From positions 1-41,804 of the forward strand of contig JALOTH010000004.1 of assembly GCA_025458035.1 (NCBI GenBank): DNA of 41,804 nt, in the 5' to 3' direction. The first letter of the stretch is position 1, and every line of letters starts with the position of its first letter. Positions 1-9,712 of this stretch are shown in pieces. A program made the position numbers and the translations under genes. The notes beneath the pieces were generated by a model. It was not told the origin of the DNA and searched no databases. It saw nothing but the letters and a program-made list of their open reading frames with translations. This DNA comes from Rhodospirillales bacterium (GTDB taxonomy: Bacteria > Pseudomonadota > Alphaproteobacteria > Rhodospirillales > Defluviicoccaceae).

Positions 1-738
1 AATGCCGCCGGCCGCGGCGATGACGGTCCGCGGCGAGACGGCGCGCAACCGTGCCGCCAACTCCGCCACCATCGACGGCGGGAATCGCTCGGTCTGCACG
101 ACATCGGCCCCCGCCTCCGCCCAGCTGACACCCTCGGCCACCGCCGCCACCTCGACGACAATCGTCTTCTCCGGCGCGCCGCGGCGCAGGCGCGCCACCG
201 TCTCAGGGCACGTACACTCGCCGAGAAAGACCCGGTGCTCGGCGAAGATCAGGATGGTTTCGGACAGCCCGAGCCGATGCGGAACGCCGCCGCCGGCGAT
301 GAGGGCGGCGATGGACAAGCGCTTGGCGCCCGGCACCACCTTGCGGGTGCCGGCGATGACCGCCCCGGGATCGACCGCCCGCGCCGCCTCGACGATCGCC
401 CGCGTCGCGGTCGCAATGCCGGACGCGGCTTCGATCAGCAACTGCGCCATCTTCCAGCCACGGTGCAAGGCTGCGGCCGACCCTCGCGCCGTCAGGATCT
501 CGGCGCCCGCCGCGAGCCGATCGCCGGAGACGGCTTTGCGCTCAACGGCGCAGCCGCCGAGTTCCAGGAGCCGCGCGGCATCCTCCACCGCCGCCACCAC
601 CATCGCCCCGCGGGCGGAAAACACCATCTTGCCCGCATGCCCGCCGATGCCCAGCAACGTGGTGGTCAGGTCGCCGAAGGGGGCGTCGTCGGCCAGCAAC
701 GCATTCAGCGCCGCATCGCCCAAGCCGATGCTGTCCAT
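1..738 (-). CDS. modD: ModD, NadC-like pyrophosphorylase homologue (3' end cut by window edge)
   Basis: The minus strand is open from an ATG at 738 to the window edge and gives 246 residues of an expected roughly 280. The protein resembles quinolinate phosphoribosyltransferase (NadC) and fits the ModD branch: FGDLTT near residue 15, a GTRKVVPGAKRL segment near residue 125, and LAAGAEI and ATATRAIVEAAR in between. ModD homologues are found with molybdate-transport or nitrogenase genes; their exact reaction is unsettled, although the fold is that of a phosphoribosyltransferase. The gene lies 52 bp downstream of the NlpE/META gene on the same strand. The next genes, outside the window, would show whether this is a mod or nif/anf locus. 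NadC itself is the alternative, but NadC is normally in a nadABC operon and the ModD-type N-terminus fits better. Confidence 0.75.
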   Translation of the reverse strand, partial: MDSIGLGDAALNALLADDAPFGDLTTTLLGIGGHAGKMVFSARGAMVVAAVEDAARLLELGGCAVERKAVSGDRLAAGAEILTARGSAAALHRGWKMAQLLIEAASGIATATRAIVEAARAVDPGAVIAGTRKVVPGAKRLSIAALIAGGGVPHRLGLSETILIFAEHRVFLGECTCPETVARLRRGAPEKTIVVEVAAVAEGVSWAEAGADVVQTERFPPSMVAELAARLRAVSPRTVIAAAGGI

Positions 739-790
739 GCGGACATGACCCCGAAGTGAAAGCGTGTGTGAAATGCTTCCGGCGCGCTGG

Positions 791-1864
791 TCAGCGCAGG
801 TAGACCGCCTGCAACAAGGCGACCGGCTTGCCGGCCGCATCCTGAAGCTCCAGCACCTGGCCGATGATGCGCCAGCTCCGTACCGCGTTGAGCGTGGCGA
901 TGAACCGCTGCTCCAACTGATCCAACGGCGGCGGGCAGGCCATCATCGTCATCGGACCGGCCTCGAATTTCACCCTCTCGCCCGCCACCTCGAAGCCGCC
1001 GATCATCTGGTTACAGCCGACGGTGGCGGCGAAGCGCGGCTCGCCCGCGCGCAGCAGCAGATGCGGCTCGCGCCGGCCTTCCGTGCCGCTCAACTCCTCG
1101 TCGCCGATGCGAACGATCCGCCAGTAGGTGTTGGTCAGCGACGCCTGGGCACGGTTGCGCTCGCAGGTCTCGCCCGGCCAGAGGTTGATGAAGCGCTGGA
1201 CAATGACGGTTGCCTCCGTCCCCTCGCCCTCCATCCGTGGGCGCTGGGCGATGCTGCCTTCGAACGTCGCCATCAGGGGTTCGGCCGGGGCTTTGCGCTT
1301 TTCGAGGTAGGCGCGCTCCAAGGCGAGGTAGTCGCCTTCCATCGCCACCGGAAAGCTGCGTCCGGTCAAGCACTCGGTCAGCCGCGCGGCGTCCGCGAAG
1401 TAGACGAACATGCCGGACAGGAACAAAGAGACATCGATCGGCTGGAGCGCATCCTGGCTGACCAGTTCGTAGGGCAGTTGCGAGTCGATCGGTTTGCCCG
1501 TGAGGTCCAGCAGGCGCAGGCGCTGATTGTTGAGGATTTCGAACTGCAGCGGCATCTCGGTACCGGCCCACAGGATCAGCGCCTGCCGCTCCGGATCGAT
1601 GGACCAGCGGCCGATGTCGTCGCGGACACCGTCCTTTCCCAGCCACGTGCGGCGCAGCATAAACACCTGATCCGGCCACAGGTTGAGTTGATGGCGGATC
1701 CCCGCGCAGTCGGCACACGGCAGATCGCCGCTGAACGTCGCCGGCAGTCGGAGGCCATGGGCAGCGAGCGGGGTTTCCGCCGACGCCGCGAAGGCGCCCC
1801 GCCCCGCGGCCACCACTGCCACCATCATCACGCCAAGGGCCAGCGCCCGCAGCAGTCCCGCCAT
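791..1864 (-). CDS. Periplasmic NlpE-like/META domain fusion protein
   Basis: 357 residues. An N-terminal signal peptide (about residues 1-26, ending GAFA) has no lipobox cysteine, so the protein is probably periplasmic rather than a lipoprotein. Residues 40-130 look like the NlpE N-terminal domain, with its CADC motif (C50, C53) and a following WSID...LIL strand. Residues about 240-357 form a META/HslJ domain with NTYWRI, GCNQ (283-286) and MMACPP. NlpE is an envelope-stress and copper-linked sensor in enterobacteria, and META domains occur in heat-inducible or secreted proteins; the function here is inferred as envelope stress. The start at 1864 follows a good GGGAGAGG ribosome binding site and is preferred over reading on into the upstream gene. 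Same strand as the DUF533 gene, 91 bp away. Confidence 0.8.
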   Translation of the reverse strand: MAGLLRALALGVMMVAVVAAGRGAFAASAETPLAAHGLRLPATFSGDLPCADCAGIRHQLNLWPDQVFMLRRTWLGKDGVRDDIGRWSIDPERQALILWAGTEMPLQFEILNNQRLRLLDLTGKPIDSQLPYELVSQDALQPIDVSLFLSGMFVYFADAARLTECLTGRSFPVAMEGDYLALERAYLEKRKAPAEPLMATFEGSIAQRPRMEGEGTEATVIVQRFINLWPGETCERNRAQASLTNTYWRIVRIGDEELSGTEGRREPHLLLRAGEPRFAATVGCNQMIGGFEVAGERVKFEAGPMTMMACPPPLDQLEQRFIATLNAVRSWRIIGQVLELQDAAGKPVALLQAVYLR

Positions 1865-1955
1865 CGACCTCTCCCCACCATCGCAATCAAGGCCCCCGAT
1901 ACCGGCGCCAGCGGCGGTTGAGCGAGCCGTTGACACCAGTTCCGGGGGCGACGCG

Positions 1956-2720
1956 TCAAGACGTAACGCCGAGCGCCGCGTGAATCTCCGCCACCGCTTG
2001 CGGCGGCAGGTCGAGGCCGGCGGCGAGCCGCTGCAAATAATCCTTTTCGGCGGCGGTATCGATCTCGATCGCCAGCACCGATGCCGCATAGACCTGTGCC
2101 GCCGCTTCCGGTGTGGTGACGCTGCGGATCAGCCCTTCCAGATCCAGCGGCTTCTGCAGCTCGCCGAGCAGGAAGGCCTGGTCGTCGGCGTCGGCGCCGG
2201 CTTCCTTCACCTGCCGCATCAACCGCTCCATCTCGCCGCCATCGATGGCGCCATCGGCCTTCGCCGCGCTCACCATGGCGGTGATGATCAGGCGCGCGGT
2301 GTTTTCGGCAGCCCCCTTCTCCGCCGCGTTGGTCGCCGGTTTGAGCCCGATCGGGGCTTCCCGGGCGATCTGTTCCGCCGACACCGGGGCCGTATTGCCG
2401 CTGGCCGAGCGCAACGCCGAAAAGGCGAGCGAGCCGAGCAGTGCCAGGGCGCCGCCGCCGAGAGCGCCACTGCGCCCTCCGAGCAGAGCGCCGGCGAGGG
2501 CGCCGAGGCCGCCGATGGCGGCGGGGTCGCCGCCCGCCACCTTGTCACGACCGGCGCTCAGCATGCCGCCCGCCTGCTGCAACAGATCACCGAGGATACC
2601 GCCGAGCGGACTGCCGCCACCGCCGAGACCCTGCGGCCCCAGCGCATGATTGAGCCGGCTGTGCGTCGAGCCGGCGGGTCCCGCTTGCAGCAGCGCGTCG
2701 AGCAGTGATTGGGCATTCAT
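1956..2720 (-). CDS. DUF533/TerB-like inner-membrane protein (YebE type)
   Basis: 254 residues. The layout is that of the DUF533 (YebE) family: a short helical start (MNAQSLLDALL), a long Gly-rich stretch (about residues 35-95) leading into one membrane-like segment (about 88-106), then a helical TerB-like domain (about 130-250) containing KADGAIDGGEMERL, which resembles the acidic metal-site helix of TerB. The cellular role of the family is unknown; related genes respond to envelope stress in enterobacteria. The ATG at 2720 follows GGGAGGAAG at proper spacing, so the extra 15 codons upstream are rejected. It diverges from the diguanylate cyclase gene and precedes the NlpE/META gene on the same strand. 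Confidence 0.82.
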   Translation of the reverse strand: MNAQSLLDALLQAGPAGSTHSRLNHALGPQGLGGGGSPLGGILGDLLQQAGGMLSAGRDKVAGGDPAAIGGLGALAGALLGGRSGALGGGALALLGSLAFSALRSASGNTAPVSAEQIAREAPIGLKPATNAAEKGAAENTARLIITAMVSAAKADGAIDGGEMERLMRQVKEAGADADDQAFLLGELQKPLDLEGLIRSVTTPEAAAQVYAASVLAIEIDTAAEKDYLQRLAAGLDLPPQAVAEIHAALGVTS

Positions 2721-2962
2721 CGCGACTTCCTCCCATTGCGGATTGGCACGGCTTACGAGCCGCATGCCAGGTCAGGCCCCGTTAATGTAGGCGCCCGATC
2801 GGCAAATGCCGCATGTGAACTTTTTTCACGCGCCGGAGCCACCATTCCCGCGAACAATCGCCCGATGGCTCGGCGCTGGCCAGAAAACCTTGCGTTGCGC
2901 GTGATTTTGTGGCCTCTCGAAGTGTCAGAATCGGTATCGGGCAGTGCAAGGGGGCTGCGGCG

Positions 2963-4957
2963 ATGCAGGAAGACTGGCCTGGCACACGGTTGCTGCCCTT
3001 GTCGCCGAGCGCCGGTTCGGCGAGCCGGTTTTTTATCATCGGGCTTGGCTACGGCACCGGCTTCCTCTTGCTGTTCGAGGCGGCCCAGATCCTTGATGCC
3101 TACTTCAGCGTCAGCCTTTGGTACCCGGCCGCCGGCTTGCGGCTTGCCGCGCTGCTCTGGTTCGGCTGGCGTTTCGGTTTCATCGCCTTCGTTGCCGAGT
3201 TGATCGTTTACGAACTGTGTGGTTTTACCGACGTCTGGCTGCAACCCGAAAACGGCATCGTGCCGGTCGGCCGCGTCGCCGGTTTCCTGGCAGCGTCCGC
3301 GCTGCCCATCCTGTGCTATGCGCTGGCGGCGACGGCGGCGGCACGTGTGCCGCTGGCCCCGACCTACCGTCATGGCCTTGCCTATGTCACGCGCCTGTGC
3401 GGTGCCGGCGCACTTGCCGCCCTGCTGGCGGCGCTCAGCACCTGTCACGTTATCGCCGCGAGCGGCCTGATCGCCGCCGACGAGTTGCCGCGGGCGGTGG
3501 CCGCCTTCTGGGTCGGCGATGTGGTCGGCATCCTCACCTGGGCTCCCATCCTCGGCCTCGGTCTTCGCCGCGCCATGGCCAATCGTCCCGCCCTGCTTCC
3601 GAATGCCCCCGCCATCGCGCCACCGCTGGCGGCCCTGCAAGGTAACGCGCCGCCTGCCAGCGTCGTTGTCGAATCCCTGTTGGTCTGTGTGATCGCCGCT
3701 CTGCTGATGCACACCAACGCCCGCGCCGATGGCGCCATCTCCTGGTATCCGCTGACGCTGCCGATCATCTGGTCGGCCTTCCGCTGGGGTCTTGGTGGCG
3801 CCATCATCGCCGGCCTCGGGGTGACGCTCGCCATTGCCGCCATGGCTGCCATCGCCGGCATCGGCGAGCCACGCTCGGTGCAGATTTTCATGGTTGTGAT
3901 GTCGCTCTCCGGCTTGCTGCTCGGCGCCTTCTCTTCGGCCCTGCGTGAGGAGCGCGCGTCTCTCGAGCATCGGGTACGGGTACGCACGCGCGCCCTGGCG
4001 GACGAGATCGAACGTCGCCGCCGTGCCGAAACCCTGGCGCTTGCCGAAAAACAACGGGCGGAACTCTATCTCGACATGACGCAGGCGGCCATCGTCGCCT
4101 GCGATCGCGACGGCGTCGTGACCCGGGTCAATGCCGAAGCCTGCGCCATTCTCGGCCGCGACCGGCGCGCTTTGGAGGGCGCGACTGTCATTGGTGGGCT
4201 GATCCCGCCCGATCACCGGCCGGGCGTGACCCTCGCCATCGACGAACTGCTCAACGGCACCGCGGTGAGCAAGACCTTCGCGACCTCGATGCGCCGGCGC
4301 GACGGCGTGCGCGTCTTCGTCGAATGGCGGGCGGTGCCGTTGCATGGCGATGACGGAACCGTATCCGGCGTTTTGCTGGCGGGGATCGACCTGACGGAAC
4401 GCGCTCATGGCGAGGAACAGGTGCGGTTCCTGGCGACTCACGACGCCTTGACCGGCGTCTATAACCGGCACGTGCTGCCGGAGATCGTCGCCGATGCGCT
4501 GGCGCGGGCCCGCCGGACCGGCTCCGGCGTTGCCGTGCTGTTCGCCGACCTCAACGGCTTCAAGCGCATCAACGATACCTGGGGTCACGGCAGCGGCGAC
4601 CAGATCCTCATCGAAACCGCTCGCCGGCTGACGGCGCGGATCCGGGAGACCGACCGCGTCATCCGCATCGGCGGCGATGAGTTCGTCGTCGTCCTCGAAC
4701 AGATCGCGGAGCCGCGGACGGCGGCGCGCATCGCCCTTGACCTCGCCCGCGTGATCAGCCGACCGATCGCGCTGAAGGTGGCAACGGTACGGGTGGGCGT
4801 TGCCATTGGCATCGCTTGCCATCCGCTGCATGGTGATACGCCCGCCGATCTGCTCACCGCCGCTGACCGGGCGATGTACGTCCGCAAGCAGCGCCGGGGC
4901 TCCGGCATCCGCGTTGCCGGCTGCGCGCCGGCGCAATCCGCACCGGACCCGCGTTGA
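2963..4957 (+). CDS. MASE1-PAS-GGDEF diguanylate cyclase
   Basis: 664 residues, predicted to make cyclic di-GMP from two GTP at the inner membrane. Residues about 20-310 form a multi-helix MASE1 sensor with the family's LWYPAAGLRLA signature. A coiled segment (about 325-360) leads to a PAS domain (about 365-480) and then a GGDEF domain starting at FLATHDALTGVYNR. The active site GGDEF is intact at residues 570-574. An RxxD inhibitory site (RETD) lies exactly five residues before it, so product feedback inhibition is expected. No EAL domain is present, so it should only make the messenger. ATG 2963 is chosen because AAGGGGG lies upstream; an in-frame ATG at 2909 would add 18 residues that look non-coding. 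What the MASE1 domain senses cannot be read from sequence. Confidence 0.92.
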   Translation: MQEDWPGTRLLPLSPSAGSASRFFIIGLGYGTGFLLLFEAAQILDAYFSVSLWYPAAGLRLAALLWFGWRFGFIAFVAELIVYELCGFTDVWLQPENGIVPVGRVAGFLAASALPILCYALAATAAARVPLAPTYRHGLAYVTRLCGAGALAALLAALSTCHVIAASGLIAADELPRAVAAFWVGDVVGILTWAPILGLGLRRAMANRPALLPNAPAIAPPLAALQGNAPPASVVVESLLVCVIAALLMHTNARADGAISWYPLTLPIIWSAFRWGLGGAIIAGLGVTLAIAAMAAIAGIGEPRSVQIFMVVMSLSGLLLGAFSSALREERASLEHRVRVRTRALADEIERRRRAETLALAEKQRAELYLDMTQAAIVACDRDGVVTRVNAEACAILGRDRRALEGATVIGGLIPPDHRPGVTLAIDELLNGTAVSKTFATSMRRRDGVRVFVEWRAVPLHGDDGTVSGVLLAGIDLTERAHGEEQVRFLATHDALTGVYNRHVLPEIVADALARARRTGSGVAVLFADLNGFKRINDTWGHGSGDQILIETARRLTARIRETDRVIRIGGDEFVVVLEQIAEPRTAARIALDLARVISRPIALKVATVRVGVAIGIACHPLHGDTPADLLTAADRAMYVRKQRRGSGIRVAGCAPAQSAPDPR

Positions 4958-4973
4958 CAGACCGGCGTTGACA

Positions 4974-5066
4974 TGGCGGATGGGGAGGGATTCGAACCCT
5001 CGATGGGCTTTTAGGGCCCATACTCGCTTAGCAGGCGAGCGCCTTCGACCACTCGGCCACCCATCC
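4974..5066 (-). tRNA. tRNA-Ser (GCT anticodon)
   Basis: Reading the minus strand from 5066, the acceptor stem GGATGGG pairs with CCCATCC (4978-4984), followed by discriminator G and an encoded CCA (4974-4976). The D-arm GCCGAGTGGTCGAAGGC, the anticodon stem-loop CTCGC-CTGCTAA-GCGAG (anticodon GCT at 5030-5032), a long class II variable arm (TATGGGCCC...GGGCCCAT type) and the T-arm GGGTTCGAATCCC are all present. The total is 93 nt with CCA. It reads AGC/AGT serine codons. Confidence 0.97.
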
Positions 5067-5078
5067 GATACGAAGAGC

Positions 5079-5108
5079 CTTCTAGCGGACGCTTTCCGTC
5101 ACTGTCAA
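5079..5108 (-). promoter_or_regulatory. Probable sigma-70-type promoter of tRNA-Ser
   Basis: On the minus strand a perfect -35 TTGACA (5108-5103) is followed after 18 bp by TAGAAG (5084-5079, four of six matches to TATAAT). This would place the transcription start about 5-7 bases before the mature tRNA 5' end at 5066. Assigned by inspection only. Confidence 0.55.
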
Positions 5109-5275
5109 CGCAACCCCCGCGATCGGCCAGGACCCAGCCCCTGCCGCCGAGACAAGACCGCTCCGCCGCAACCGTCAAGCCGCCGAAACCGGCAGTTGTC
5201 CGCGGTCGCCGCAACGGGCGATCATCGCGGCGCGGCGGGCGCGCCTGCGGTCAGGCTTGGCGGGGCGGGCGGCGA

Positions 5276-5456
5276 TGATGACGGATGATGACAAATGACG
5301 ACATCTTGGCGAGGCCCCAAAGGTCTATGTCGTATTTTCAATAGGTTATGGAACACCGCTGAAGCCGAAATGATGACATTTGACGACACGGTGATGACCG
5401 GCTGACGACGGCAATGACGACATTTCGGCGGTGAAATGACGACATCGCTGACGACA
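5276..5456 (+). repeat. TGAYGAC direct-repeat array, candidate solo transposon end
   Basis: Ten copies of TGAYGAC lie on the plus strand within 181 bp. TGACGAC occurs at 5296, 5381, 5403, 5415, 5437 and 5449 (five of the six extended to TGACGACA), and TGATGAC at 5276, 5286, 5371 and 5392. Several are embedded in a longer AAATGACGACAT core. A small inverted repeat, CATTTC-ggcggt-GAAATG, sits at 5421-5438. The block starts about 210 bp upstream of tRNA-Ser and ends 8 bp short of the mmsA stop codon, and it is more AT-rich than its surroundings. Iterated TGTCGTCA/TGATGACA units are typical of the ends of TniA/TnsB-family transposons, where they bind the transposase. No transposase gene is nearby, so a lone end or decayed element is inferred. 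The rest of 5067-5463 shows only the tRNA promoter. Confidence 0.6.
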
Positions 5457-5463
5457 GCGGCGC

Positions 5464-6960
5464 TCAGCGCATCGTCGGCATGACGAAGGAAGCGCCCGCC
5501 GCGATGCCCGACGGCCAGCGCGCCGTCACCGTCTTCAGCGCCGTGTAAAAGCTCACCCCCTCCGGCCCGTGCACGGCGAGGTCGCCGAAGCGCGAGGCCT
5601 TCCAGCCGCCGAAGCTGTGGAAGGCCATCGGCACCGGGATCGCCACATTGACGCCGACCATGCCGGCTTCGACGCCGCGGACGAAGGCGCGGGCGGCATC
5701 GCCGTCGCGGGTGAAAATGGCGGCGCCGTTGCCGAACGGGTGGGCGTTGGTCAGCGCCAGCGCCTCCTCGAAGGTCTGGCAGCGAACGACGGCAAGCACC
5801 GGACCGAAGATCTCCTCGCGATAGATGCGCATTGCCGGCTGAACGCCGTCGAACAGGCAGCCGCCGAGATAAAAGCCGCCCTCGTAGCCCTGCAGCCGGA
5901 TGGCGCGGCCGTCGACGACGAGGCGTCCCCCCTCCTGAACGCCGAGGTCCACGTATGCGCTGACCCGCTGCCGATGCTCGGCGGTGATCAGCGGCCCCAT
6001 TTCCGACGCCGGATCCATCCCCGGCCCGACCCTGAGCGAGCGCACCCGCGGCGTGAGGCGCGCCATCAGCGCATCGCCCGCCGAGCCGACGGTGACGGCG
6101 ACCGAAACCGCCATGCAGCGTTCGCCGGCCGAGCCGTAGGCCGCTCCCATCAGCGCGTCGACGGCCTGATCGAGGTCGGCGTCCGGCAGCACCACCATGT
6201 GGTTCTTGGCGCCGGCGAGGGCCTGCACCCGCTTGCCGTGGGCGGTGCCGGTGGCATAGACGTGGCGGGCGACCGGCGTCGAGCCGACAAAGCTGATGGC
6301 GGCGATGCGCTCGTCCGTCAGCAGCGCGTCCACCGCCTCGCCATCGCCATTGACGACGTTGAACACCCCCGGCGGCAGCCCCGCCTCCGCCAGCAGCCCG
6401 GCGACCCGCAGCGAGCAGGACGGCACCTTCTCCGACGGCTTGAGGATGAAGGTGTTGCCGCAGGCGATGGCGAGCGGCCACATCCACATCGGCACCATCG
6501 CCGGAAAGTTGAACGGGGTGATGCCGGCGACGATGCCCAGCGGCTGGCGCAGCGAGAAGCTGTCGATGCCGCGGCCGATCTCGTCGGAGAACGCGCCCTT
6601 CAGCAGGTGCGGAATGCCGCAGGCGAACTCGACGACTTCGAGGCCGCGGGTGACTTCGCCCTGCGCATCGGCCTTCACCTTGCCGTGCTCGGCGACGACA
6701 AGGCGGACGAGGTCGTCGAAGTGCTGTTCGGCCAGGGCCTTGAAGCGGAACAGCACGCGGGCGCGGATCAGCGGCGGCGTCGCCGCCCAGTCGGCGAAAG
6801 CGGCGGCGGCGCTGGCGATCGCGGCATCGACCTCGGCGCGCCCGGCAAGGGCGACACGGGCGCGCACGTCTCCGGTCGCCGGATCGAACACCGGCCCGTC
6901 GCGGCCGCTGGCGCCGGCGACCGCCGCGCCGCCAATGTAATGGCCAAGGGTGACGGTCAT
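5464..6960 (-). CDS. mmsA: CoA-acylating methylmalonate-semialdehyde dehydrogenase
   Basis: 498 residues, the normal length of MmsA. It oxidises methylmalonate semialdehyde or malonate semialdehyde with NAD and CoA to propionyl-CoA or acetyl-CoA in valine, inositol and beta-alanine breakdown. Visible family features: [11 protein letters not shown] (about 112-121), [17 protein letters not shown] in the cofactor region, the MMSDH-specific AKNH (Asn253 where other aldehyde dehydrogenases have Glu), and the catalytic Cys282 in GERCMA. Its ATG at 6960 overlaps the stop of the upstream aminotransferase (ATGA), so the two are translationally coupled. That aminotransferase would supply the semialdehyde substrate, which favours malonate semialdehyde from beta-alanine. 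Confidence 0.93.
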   Translation of the reverse strand: MTVTLGHYIGGAAVAGASGRDGPVFDPATGDVRARVALAGRAEVDAAIASAAAAFADWAATPPLIRARVLFRFKALAEQHFDDLVRLVVAEHGKVKADAQGEVTRGLEVVEFACGIPHLLKGAFSDEIGRGIDSFSLRQPLGIVAGITPFNFPAMVPMWMWPLAIACGNTFILKPSEKVPSCSLRVAGLLAEAGLPPGVFNVVNGDGEAVDALLTDERIAAISFVGSTPVARHVYATGTAHGKRVQALAGAKNHMVVLPDADLDQAVDALMGAAYGSAGERCMAVSVAVTVGSAGDALMARLTPRVRSLRVGPGMDPASEMGPLITAEHRQRVSAYVDLGVQEGGRLVVDGRAIRLQGYEGGFYLGGCLFDGVQPAMRIYREEIFGPVLAVVRCQTFEEALALTNAHPFGNGAAIFTRDGDAARAFVRGVEAGMVGVNVAIPVPMAFHSFGGWKASRFGDLAVHGPEGVSFYTALKTVTARWPSGIAAGASFVMPTMR

Positions 6961-8294
6961 CGCGCCCCTCCCTTCAGCGCGCTGGCGATGGTGTCGATCA
7001 GCCGGTCGATCTCCGGCTTGTCGATGATCAGCGGCGGCGACAGGGCGATGATGTCGCCGGTGGTGCGGATCAGCACACCCTGTTCGTAACAGGCGAGGAA
7101 GACATCGAAAGCGCGGCGGGTCGGCTGGCCGGGTATCGGCGCCAACTCGATGCCGGCGACGAGGCCGAGGTTTCGCACGTCGATGACATGGGGCACGCCG
7201 TTCAGGCTGTGCACCGCCTCCTGCCAGTAGGGCGCCAGCGCCGCCGCCCGTTCGAACAGCCCCTCATCCCGGTAGACATCGAGGGTGGCCAGCGCCGCCG
7301 CCGCGGCGAGCGGATGGCCCGAATAGGTGTAGCCGTGAAACAGCTCGATGGCGATCTCCGGTCCCTGCATGAACGCATCATAGATTTCGCGGCGGACGGC
7401 GACGCCACCCATCGGCACCGCGCCGTTGGTCATGCCCTTGGCGCAGGTGAGCAGGTCGGGGCGAACGCCGAAGTACTCGGCGGCGAAGGCGGCACCGAGC
7501 CGGCCGAAGCCGGTGATTACCTCATCGAAGATGAGCAGAATGCCGTGCTGGTCGCACAGGGCACGCAGCCGTTCGAGATAGCCCTTGGGCGGGATCAGCA
7601 CGCCGGTCGACCCGGCAACCGGCTCGACGATGACGGCGGCGATGGTCTCGGCGCCATGCAGGGCCAGCAGGCGTTCGAGTTCGTCGGCGAGATGGGCGCC
7701 CCAGGCCGGCTGGCCGCGGGAGAACGCGTTGTGCGCCAGGTCGTGGGTGTGCGGCAGATGGTCGACACCCGGCAGGCCGAGGCCGAAGGCCTTGCGATTG
7801 TTGGCGATGCCGCCGACCGAAATGCCGCCGAAGCCGACGCCGTGATAGCCGCGCTCGCGGCCGATCAGGCGGGTTCGCCGGCCCTCGCCGCGCACCTGAT
7901 GGTAGGCGAGCGCGATCTTCAGCGCCGTGTCCACCGCCTCCGATCCGGAGTTGGCGAAAAAGACATGGTCAAGGCCATCGGGCAGGATTTCGGTCAGACG
8001 GGCGGCGTACTCGAAGGCGAGCGGATGGCCCATCTGGAACGGCGGCGCATAATCGAGGGTGCGTGCCTGCGCGGCGATGGCGGCGGCGATCTTCGGGTGG
8101 GTGTGGCCGGCGTTGACGCACCACAGCCCGGCGATGCCATCGAGGATGCGCCGGCCGTCGTGGCTGGTGAAGTACATGCCAGCGGCGTCGGTGAGCAGGC
8201 GCGGGTTGGCCTTGAAGTGCCGATTGGCGGTGAACGGCATCCATAACGCCTCGAGGTCGTTGCGACGCGCCGTCGCCGCCGTGCCGGTCTCCAT
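6957..8294 (-). CDS. Class III omega-amino acid:pyruvate aminotransferase
   Basis: 445 residues, PLP-dependent class III aminotransferase. [12 protein letters not shown] near the N-terminus and [10 protein letters not shown] are typical of the beta-alanine:pyruvate transaminase group. [15 protein letters not shown] binds the PLP phosphate, [10 protein letters not shown] (from about residue 256) carries the PLP-ring Asp, and the Schiff-base lysine is in [15 protein letters not shown] (about 286). It is predicted to convert beta-alanine or a similar omega-amino acid to a semialdehyde with pyruvate as acceptor, feeding the overlapping mmsA. A ribosome binding site AGGAG precedes both a GTG (8297) and this ATG (8294); the GTG has the better spacing (7 against 10 nt), so the protein may be one residue longer. 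Substrate choice cannot be fixed from sequence. Confidence 0.88.
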   Translation of the reverse strand: METGTAATARRNDLEALWMPFTANRHFKANPRLLTDAAGMYFTSHDGRRILDGIAGLWCVNAGHTHPKIAAAIAAQARTLDYAPPFQMGHPLAFEYAARLTEILPDGLDHVFFANSGSEAVDTALKIALAYHQVRGEGRRTRLIGRERGYHGVGFGGISVGGIANNRKAFGLGLPGVDHLPHTHDLAHNAFSRGQPAWGAHLADELERLLALHGAETIAAVIVEPVAGSTGVLIPPKGYLERLRALCDQHGILLIFDEVITGFGRLGAAFAAEYFGVRPDLLTCAKGMTNGAVPMGGVAVRREIYDAFMQGPEIAIELFHGYTYSGHPLAAAAALATLDVYRDEGLFERAAALAPYWQEAVHSLNGVPHVIDVRNLGLVAGIELAPIPGQPTRRAFDVFLACYEQGVLIRTTGDIIALSPPLIIDKPEIDRLIDTIASALKGGAR

Positions 8295-8467
8295 CACCGC
8301 CGTACTCCTTTCGCCTGTCCCCCGCCGGCATTGTAGGAGCCAGCCGCCGCACCGGTCGAGACGGTTTGCCGCGGCTCGCTTCGCCGTCGCCCTTGACGGC
8401 GAGCGGGCGCGGCGCCAGCCTGCCCCTTCCCGTCGCCACTTGCCGCCGCACCGCCCGTGAGTTGCCG

Positions 8468-9703
<1,236 letters not shown>

Positions 9704-9712
9704 GCGGCGGCG

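Noticed and set aside
2815-2829. GTGAA-N5-TTCAC inverted repeat between the DUF533 and cyclase genes as an operator
   Set aside because: Arms are only 5 bp and the centre is a T-run; such repeats are common by chance, and nothing else supports it.
2753-4936. 727-codon open frame on the minus strand opposite the diguanylate cyclase
   Set aside because: The plus strand carries an unmistakable MASE1-PAS-GGDEF protein. The opposite frame is low-complexity Arg/Gly/Asp/His-rich, as expected of an antisense shadow in GC-rich DNA.
5276-5456. CRISPR array
   Set aside because: The repeats are only 7-12 bp long, unevenly spaced (12-75 bp) and partly overlapping, with no 23-40 bp repeat or uniform spacer.
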